This document shows, one piece after another, positions 57,796-64,000 of a stretch of DNA of 64,000 bases. Positions within the stretch are counted from its first letter, which is position 1. Each line of letters starts with the position of its first letter. The notes beneath the pieces were generated by a model. That model was not told the origin of the DNA and did no database searches. It saw nothing but the letters and a program-made list of their open reading frames with translations. Both the position numbers and the translations under genes were made by a program. Origin of the DNA: Lunularia cruciata (Eukaryota > Streptophyta > Marchantiopsida > Lunulariales > Lunulariaceae). The stretch is taken from positions 50,879,493 to 50,943,492 of the forward strand of contig OX419759.1 of NCBI GenBank assembly GCA_948567375.1, read 5' to 3'.

Positions 57796-58244
57796 TGTAA
57801 CAATATGGAGTTTAGCGACAAAGTTAGTCGGGAGTTTAGCGACGAAGTAGTCGGGCTAACAAAGTAGCACATAAGACAAAGTAGCCTAGAATATTCCGGA
57901 AGTATCTAGGAAGCTTCTTGGGAAGCTTCCCGGTTAGCTTAGCTTGCACCTTAAGTAAGTAGCTTCTAGAAGGAAGTTTCTAGAAGCTTCCAACTAGCTT
58001 AGCTTGCACGCCAAGTATGCGGCTTCTAGAAGGAAGCTTCTTGAGAAGCTTCCTAGCTAACTTGGCTTGCACTCTAAGAAAGCGGCTTGAGGAAGCTTCT
58101 TGAGAAGCTTTTCAAGGGCCTTGTATGCTACCTATAAATACCAAAGCCAAAGCTCATGCTAGGCATTCGGAGTTTTCCCTCATTCAAGTGTCCCAATGTG
58201 AGTTTCCATTCTCCTATTTCTCTCCTCGGTTTTGGTCTTTTACA
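57796..58244 (+). repeat. 5' LTR of Ty3-E
   Basis: TGTAACAATATGG...GGTCTTTTACA. It has a private tandem duplication near its start (57808-57831 and 57832-57854, unit GAGTTTAGCGAC.AAG...TCGG). Primer site TGGTATCAGAGC follows at 58246-58257. Confidence 0.93.
57973..57990 (+). promoter_or_regulatory. Heat-shock-element-like motif in Ty3-E 5' LTR
   Basis: GAAgtTTCtaGAAgcTTC has four perfect alternating pentamer cores, one variable base different from copy B, and keeps all core bases. The TATA box is at 58133-58140. The 3' LTR of this copy has lost this block. Confidence 0.58.
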
Positions 58245-58515
58245 TTGGTATCAGAGCAGGAATGGGATGGATGGAATTTATGGACCATCAAATCCATTTC
58301 CACCAAACCATTGGGATTTTTGCGTCCAAATACTACCCAAGCATCGTTTCACACAGTTCATCACCTCACACTTTGGACAAGATTTTCTGCATATGATCAC
58401 CATATCTGAGGAACCCTTGGTGCTTCCGGTTGTAACTTATGGAGAACGGTGGACGTGCTGTTTTTATGTGTTAATAAATTAGATAGATTGGGAGTGGTGT
58501 CATAGATGAGCAACC

Positions 58516-59421
58516 ATGGCGGCAATACCTGATGTTATCCTTGCTATGCAACAACAAATCGAGCACCTTACTCGATTGTTGGATGAACGAGATCTTTGAT
58601 GACAAGAGCAGGTGGAGAGAGCACCAATTCAAGAAGGAGAAGATCGGATCAGATTCCCTAAACCCAAGGTATTTGAGGGCAAGAATCTCCCGGGTGCAAT
58701 GGAGAATTGTGTGTTTGATTGTGAACGTTATTTTGAAGCTACCTATCTACAAGATGAGCAAAAACAGATTCTCTTGGCTTCTAGCCAATTGGATGGAGTA
58801 GCAAAGCTATGGTAGAGATTTCGAGTGGAGCGAGCCAAACAACAAATGGTTGCACCAATCTTGACATGGGCAGAATTCAAGAGTGCAATAATCAGTCGGT
58901 TCCAAGCTATAAATGCCACACGAGCTGCACGGGATAAGTTGGCAGAGTTGAATCAGATTGGCTCTATAAGAAGTTACATCACACAGTTCCAAAACACCAT
59001 CATGCAAATTCCAAACATTTTGGAAGGTGAAGCTCTGGATTGATTTGTGAGGGGCTTGAAGGCAAGAACCAAATTAGAGGTCACCATGCAAGATCCACAA
59101 CACTTGGAAGAAGCCATGCGGTTGGCCAAACATTTTGATTCCTTGGTGGCAACAACTTGGTCTCGACCTCGACCCCCAAAAAGCCTACCAATACACTATA
59201 CACAAGTGGAGGAGCCAGCACCAATGGAGATTGATGCAATTCAACAAAGACCACTGGGCATGGCAGACAGGGAGAAACTACGACAAAATGGTGGTTGTTT
59301 TTATTGTTGCCAGTTGAGGCATCGCATTGCTGAATGTCCACTTAAGAATGGATGATCTCAACAAGTTGCCCAAGTGGAGGTTGTGGAGCGGAATGATCAG
59401 GGAAACAAGGAATCCCAGTAG
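58516..59421 (+). pseudogene. gag: gag of Ty3-E
   Basis: It starts MAAIPDVILAMQQQIEHL at 58516. In-frame stops: two adjacent TGA at about 58597-58602 (CGA CGA in B), TAG at 58813-58815, TGA at 59041-59043 (CGA in B) and TGA at 59353-59355. Otherwise the capsid and a CCHC-like knuckle (CFYCCQLRHRIAEC) are preserved in one frame, with no indel. The ancestral stop is TAG 59419-59421, after the slippery heptamer. Confidence 0.9.
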
Positions 59422-59444
59422 GAGATTTTGAGCCACCTATTGGG
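59400..59444 (+). promoter_or_regulatory. Putative -1 frameshift signal of Ty3-E
   Basis: GGGAAAC at 59400-59406 is in the same gag phase as in B. The spacer is 7 nt and the stem CCCAGTAGG (59414-59422)/CCTATTGGG (59436-59444) keeps all nine pairs with one G-U. As in B, an earlier TGA prevents its use in this copy. Confidence 0.58.
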
Positions 59445-59820
59445 AGCTTGATTAGTTCCAATGGGATTGAAGGCTTGACCTATGCAAGTCTGCTTCACTT
59501 GCAAGGTATGATATCTAATAGGATTTTGGTTGATTCTAGAAGTTCAGAAAATTGCATGTCTATTGCAAGTAGCAAAGGAATTGGGTATTCCTATCAAGCT
59601 AGTGATTGGAAGTAGTTTGATGATGGCGGATGGTAGAAAGGGTTCTACATTCCGCACCTCGCATCCTATTACCTTCAAGATTGGGAAGGAGTCTTTGGAG
59701 TGTATGAGGTTTGTAGTGGCACCTCTAAACTATGATATCATTTTGGGTCTACCTTGGCTTGAATGTCATAAGGTTCAATTTGATTGGACCCGACGCCAAA
59801 TTCATGTACAACACTAAGGT
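59422..59820 (+). pseudogene. pol: Protease of Ty3-E
   Basis: About 10 bases are missing near 59518 compared with B (the RGC segment), shifting the frame. The active site reads VDSRSS (Gly to Arg). From 59530 the frame is open to 59817 with [24 protein letters not shown] and [19 protein letters not shown], then TAA. Confidence 0.88.
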
Positions 59821-60625
59821 AGGAATTTCAGATTAGGTTGTCTGGCACCTCTGAGTAAGACACCTAAGAATAGTCAGTCCCAAGATGGGAAGTTTGTCGA
59901 GAAGGTAGCATAGAGCGAATCTGGAAGGGAGATGAGTCCCAAGATGGGAAGTTTGCCATGAAGGCAACCATGGAGCATGCTTGGAAGAGAGATGAGTCCC
60001 TAGAAGGGAACTTTGTTAAGGAAGCAGCCATAGAGCAAGCTTTGGAGGAAGATAAGTCTATATTCACGGTGTGGATCAAGCCGATTGCACAAGAACAATT
60101 TGAGGAGAGCCAAGTGCCGCATCAAGCAATGGTTGATCGGATAGTTCAAGAGTTTGCACATGTGTTTCCGGATGATCTGCCAAAGGGATTACCCTCCGAT
60201 CGAGGTATGCCCTTCAAGATCAAGTTATTGCCAAGGAGTACTCCGGTGAGTAGACCAATCTATCGGCTCTCACCAAAGGAGTTAGAGGAGTTGCGAACAA
60301 CACTTACAGAGTTGTTGGAGAAGGAATTCATACGACATAGTACCTCTCCTTGGGGAGCACCGGTACTATTTGTTCCAAAGAAGGATGGAGGACTTTGTTT
60401 CTGTATTGATTACCATGGGCTCAATAAGCAAACCGTGAAGAATGCATATCCCTTGCCTCGGATTGATGACTTACTTGATCAACTGAGTGGAGCACATTAC
60501 TTTTCCAAGTTGGATCTTTGTATTGGAAAATTCCGATTGATAGAAAGACAGAGGTAGAACATGTGAATCATGTGCGAGAAGTCCTAAGACAACTACAACA
60601 ATGGAAATTTTACTGCAAGAAGTTG
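59821..60625 (+). pseudogene. pol: Reverse transcriptase of Ty3-E, catalytic core deleted
   Basis: 59958-60557 encodes the linker, [54 protein letters not shown] and YFSKLDLC. The sequence then jumps from the YW.IPIDRK region to TEVEHVNHV. Against B (14010 to 14183) about 173 bp are missing, with GAC at both breakpoints in B. The lost part includes LPFGLTNAP and the catalytic FLDD, so this copy cannot encode active RT. Confidence 0.92.
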
Positions 60626-61305
60626 AAGTGTGCTTTTTGGCAGAAGGAGGTTACCTTCTTGGGTCATAGGATCTGATCAGAGGGGATCAAGATGGAGGAA
60701 GAGAAGATCAAGGCCATTACTGATTGGCCTACCTCAAAGGATGCTACAGAAGTACGGGCATTCAATGGATTGGCCAGTTTTTACCGGCGGTTCATCCACT
60801 ATTATGCACATGTGGTTGCACCATTGACTGACCTCTTGGGAAAGAACTCAAGCTTCCAGTGGAACACCAAACATGAAGAAGCATTCCAGAAGTTGAAACA
60901 TATGGTGTCTTCAAGACCCATTCTTCAACCATATGATCCTCAACTGCCTTGTGTGGTTGATTTTGATGCTTCTAACTTTGCAATTGGAGTTGTGTTACAA
61001 CAAGAATTTCCAGATGGGCTACATCCCATTGCCTTTGTGTCTTGCCGACTAAATACAGCTGAAAGAAGTTACTCTGCTCGAGATCAAGAACAACTTGCAA
61101 TGGTATATGCCATCAAGGTATGGAGGCATTATCTCTTGGGAAAACAAGTGATCATGCAAACTGATCACAAGCCATTGTTGCAGACCTTACACCTGGATCA
61201 CATGAAGAGTCGACAACATCAATGGTAAGAGCAACTTCAATTGTTTGACATCAAACTTGAGTACAAACCAGGTCGGTTCCATGTCATCCCTGATGCTCTA
61301 TCATG
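60626..61305 (+). pseudogene. pol: RNase H of Ty3-E
   Basis: 60692-61228 reads MEEEKIKAITDWP, FNGLASFYRRFIHYYA, CVVDFDASNFAIGVVLQQ, REQLAMVYA-type motif (DQEQLAMVYA) and QTDHKPLLQTLH, ending at a TAA after RQHQW. A TGA at 60674 (for TCA) precedes it. Catalytic acidic residues seen in B are kept. The tail (EYKPGRFHVIPDALS) is intact up to a TGA near 61304. Confidence 0.9.
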
Positions 61306-62857
61306 AAGACCTGATTTGAAGTCCCTTCCTCTCATTGCGGCAGCAATTACGACGGTATCAATTGACCCCAAGATCCATAACGAGTTTTGGTTAGCTCTAC
61401 AACAAGATCCCTTCTTCCAAATGGTACATGGTCGTCTAACAACAGGTGACAAGGAGTACAACACCTTCTCCTTCAAGGAAGGCCTTCTATTCCATGTGGA
61501 CCGGATCTATGTTCCAGCCAAAGGTGATCTTCGACTTGTGTGCCTTCAAGAAGCCCATGATTTACCCATCGCTGGTCACATGGGTATGGACAAGACCTTG
61601 GGTACCCTCCAACGTCAATGGTGGTGGCCCAACATGACACAAGATGTTTGAGAATATATCAGATCATGTGAGAGCTGCCAATGTAACAAGGCCAGTAATC
61701 AAAAGCCGAGTGGACTCCTTCAACCACTTGCCATTCCATCCGCTTGTTGGGAGCATGTGAGCTTGGATCTCATCACATCCTTGCCAAAGACAAAACAAGG
61801 ACACACCGCAATCGTGGTGTTTGTGGATAAGCTTAGTAAGCAAATCCACTTGGCACCAACCTATGATACCGTGGATGCCCCAACCTTAGCGCAAATCTAC
61901 TTCGACAATGTCTTCAAGCATCATGGGATGCCACGTGTACTCATCTTTGACCGTGATCCTTGATTTACCGGGAAGTTTTGGCAAGCATTCTTCCAAATAC
62001 TCGGCACCAAGCTTGCTTTGTCCACGGCCTATCATCCTCAAACTGATGGACAAACCAAACGTGCAAATTGTACATTGGAGGATATGTTGCGGGCCTTTGT
62101 CAATGTCCACCATACCACTTGGGATGAATGTCTTGCAGCTGCAGAATTTGCCTACAACAATTTCAAACAAGCAAGCACCGGATTTTCTCCCTTCTTTCTC
62201 AATTTTGGTCAAGATCCGCTTGTTCCAGATTCTCTTCTTGCTCCTCCTCCATCTCAGGTTCTTCATACTTCCACATTCTTGACCACTATATCCCAATCGC
62301 TCCAACAAGCCAAGTCTCACCTCCTTGTTGCTCAGAATTGCCAAAAACAATATGCAGACCACCATCGTTGTGATCTCACCTTTGAAATTGGTGATAAGGT
62401 CATGCTATCCTCCAGTAACCTTCCTCTCCCACTTGATTCCCAAGTTCGTAAACTTGCCCCTAACTAGATAGGACCCTTTGATATCACCCAAATTGTCTCT
62501 CTTGTTGCTTATCGACTTGCCTTACCTTGTCACATGCGTATCCATCCTGTCGTTCATGTTTCCAAGTTGAAACCCTTTGTTCCTAACCCCTCTTCCTTTT
62601 CCTCTTGAGTCCAACCTCCCCCTCTTCATGTCCCTATCAATGATCATGAGAAGTACAAAGTTGATCGTATCCTTGCGCGTCGCCATATCCAACAAGGCTG
62701 TTGCCAACATACGGAGTACAAAGTCCTGTGGAAAGGGTATCCCCTTCATGATGCCACCTGGGAGCCTCTTTGTCACCTCTAGAATGCATAGACGGCCATC
62801 CAGGAATTTGAAGCTTCATTGGCAACGAGGATGTCACCAACTAGCGGCGGGGAAATA
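61306..62857 (+). pseudogene. pol: Integrase and chromodomain of Ty3-E
   Basis: 61316-61651 includes the complete zinc-domain start AHDLPIAGHMGMDKTLG, with the first His lost in B still present; CESCQCNK follows after a TGA. DDE core: D in SLDLITSLPK, D in VLIFDRDP then TGA at 61962, and E changed to K (DGQTKRANCT near 62045). KLAPN ends at a TAG (62465). The chromodomain is near 62640-62770 (KYKVDRILARRHIQQG, EYKVLWKGYPLHDATWEP). Polypurine tract GGCGGGGAAATA precedes the LTR. Confidence 0.9.
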
Positions 62858-63164
62858 TGTAACAATATGGAGTTTAGCGATGAAGTTAGTTGGGCTTACA
62901 AAGTAGCACATAAGACAAAGTAGGCTAGAATATTCCGGAAGTATCTAGGAAGCTTCTTGGGAAGCTTCCCGGTTAGCTTAGCTTGCACCTTAAGTAAGTA
63001 GCTTCTAGAAGGAAGCTTCTTGAGAAGCTTCTCAAGGGCCTTGTATGCTACCTATAAATACCAAAGCCAAAGCTCATGCTAGGCATTCAGAGTTTTTCCT
63101 CATTCAAGTGTCCCAATGTGAGTTTCCATTCTCCTATTTCTCTCCTCGGTTTTGGTCTTTTACA
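62858..63164 (+). repeat. 3' LTR of Ty3-E, internally deleted
   Basis: 307 bp. It matches the 5' LTR up to GTAGCTTCTAGAAGGAAGCTT, then jumps to CTTGAGAAGCTTCTCAAGG. About 119 bp between repeated AAGCTTC units are gone, including the heat-shock-like block and several palindromes. The TATA region is retained. Confidence 0.93.
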
Positions 63165-63249
63165 AAGCAAGTCATCAATTTGAGGTGAGGGATATGCACT
63201 CTTCATTGGTTTTTTATTGAGGACATGATAATCAATATAGAAGCAAAGT
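63165..63249 (-). pseudogene. pol: Ty3-H RT fragment between E and F5
   Basis: Reverse complement of the B segment [13 protein letters not shown] and of [10 protein letters not shown] upstream; it continues directly from 57795. It is cut at 63249 by solo LTR F5. Confidence 0.8.
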
Positions 63250-63853
63250 TGTAGTGTTCCAAAGATAGGAGAATGCCCAAGAGAAACCCAAAAGAAGAAA
63301 CACAAATCTTCACACTCAAAACTCCGATGCTCCAAAGGAGCACTTTGTATTTATTATATAACAAAGAGGATTCCTTCAAAGGAAGCTCCACCCTTGGATC
63401 AGATAAGTGGATTGGTGACATGTTAGTGAGCTCTACCCTTAGATTAGTTGCATGCATCGGTGACATGTTGTTTTTGGTCTTATCTGGTTGGTCAAACAAT
63501 CTTTGACCAAAGATAATATTTAGGGAGTCTTCTTATTAGAATCTCAAATTTACATGAGTGAGATACCATTGGAAAGCTCTCAAAGAGACAAAAAAGTGGG
63601 GGAGGAAGACTAACCTTTTTCTTCCTATGGATCAAGTTAAATTGGAACATTTTTAGACCTAATTCATTTGTTTAGGCCTCCAAAATTAGCTTTGAAGTTT
63701 TTAGGCTATTTTTGGCACCTACCCTATCAATAAAGGTCTCTTTTGGTGATACCTTTATTTGATCTATTTAGTCCTTCATATATAACATTCATCCAGATGT
63801 TGTTACCAAACCAATTTTCACCTTTAGATAATATATCTTGCTATTGGTATACA
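63250..63853 (+). mobile_element. Solo LTR F5
   Basis: 604 bp, TGTAGTGTTCCAAAG...TATTGGTATACA. Perfect duplications AAAGT lie at 63245-63249 and 63854-63858. It sits inside the RT of Ty3-H. It shares the CCAAAGGAGCAC, TTTATTATATAACAAAGAGG and AAGGAAGCTCCACCCTTGG blocks with F1-F4. Confidence 0.87.
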
Positions 63854-64000
63854 AAAGTACTCCATCCTTCTTTGGAACAAATAACATTGGTGCTCCCCAA
63901 GGAGATGTACTATGTTATATGAAATCCTTCTCCAAAAACTCTATTAGTGTTGTTTGAAGCTCGTCCAACTCTTTTGGTGAGAGCTTATAGATTGGTTTAC
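63854..64000 (-). pseudogene. pol: Ty3-H RT N-terminal fragment, runs off the window
   Basis: Reverse complement of [18 protein letters not shown]...[18 protein letters not shown] of B, with a few substitutions. It continues beyond base 64000. Confidence 0.82.

Larger units (their letters stand above)
57796..63164 (+). mobile_element. Ty3-E: chromovirus nested in Ty3-H
   Basis: 5369 bp with LTRs of unequal length (449 and 307 bp). Flanks GAGCA (57791-57795) and AAGCA (63165-63169) are a target duplication with one change. Removing E restores TTGATTGAGCAAGTCATC, the RT of H. The genes are close to B in sequence but carry separate stops and a 173-bp RT deletion. Confidence 0.93.

Overview
This window looks like nuclear intergenic DNA of a land plant with a large, repeat-rich genome. 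I recognise no intact host gene, tRNA, rRNA or CRISPR array. Plant signs are chromodomain Ty3/Gypsy retrotransposons primed by initiator tRNA-Met, an Athila/Tat-like Ty3 element with a degenerate tRNA-Asp-type primer site, and a FAR1/MULE-type transposase relic with a SWIM zinc finger. The depth of nesting and the slow decay (many CGA to TGA changes) would fit a gymnosperm, fern or lycophyte, but the species cannot be fixed from sequence alone.

Layout. 1-6477: unassigned AT-rich DNA with a degenerate tandem repeat and an unidentified coiled-coil-like relic. 6478-17774: old chromovirus Ty3-A (+), split by young chromovirus Ty3-B (11274-16928; target duplication TATAT; LTRs differ at 2 of 436 bases). 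17775-25680: unassigned DNA with a FAR1/MULE relic (-) and two fragments (-) resembling the restriction-like endonuclease end of a non-LTR retrotransposon. 25681-41608: a pile-up of minus-strand chromovirus pieces (C, J, L) broken by a full plus-strand copy D (target duplication TTTTT), a truncated plus-strand copy K, and solo LTRs. 41609-50107: Ty3-I, a different Ty3 lineage without a chromodomain, split by a solo LTR. 50108-55497: unassigned DNA with one solo LTR and a 134-bp tandem duplication. 55498-64000: minus-strand chromovirus H, split by chromovirus E (57796-63164) and by a solo LTR (63250-63853).

How the parts work together. In the A/B/D/E chromovirus family the LTR holds a TATA box preceded by alternating GAA/TTC pentamers that match a heat-shock element. 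The leader holds a tRNA-Met primer site, gag ends in a CCHC knuckle, and pol (protease, RT, RNase H, integrase, chromodomain) lies in the -1 frame. At the gag/pol join, copy B has a GGGAAAC heptamer in the correct phase, a 7-nt spacer and a perfect 9-bp stem. Paired changes keep a shorter stem in old copy A, and copy E keeps the stem with one wobble. I therefore infer a programmed -1 frameshift signal in the active parent. No copy here can make a full polyprotein.

The best candidates for something undescribed are the frameshift signal, the heat-shock-like LTR promoter, a five-member solo-LTR family with 8-bp terminal inverted repeats that sits mostly inside other retroelements, and the endonuclease-type LINE fragments.
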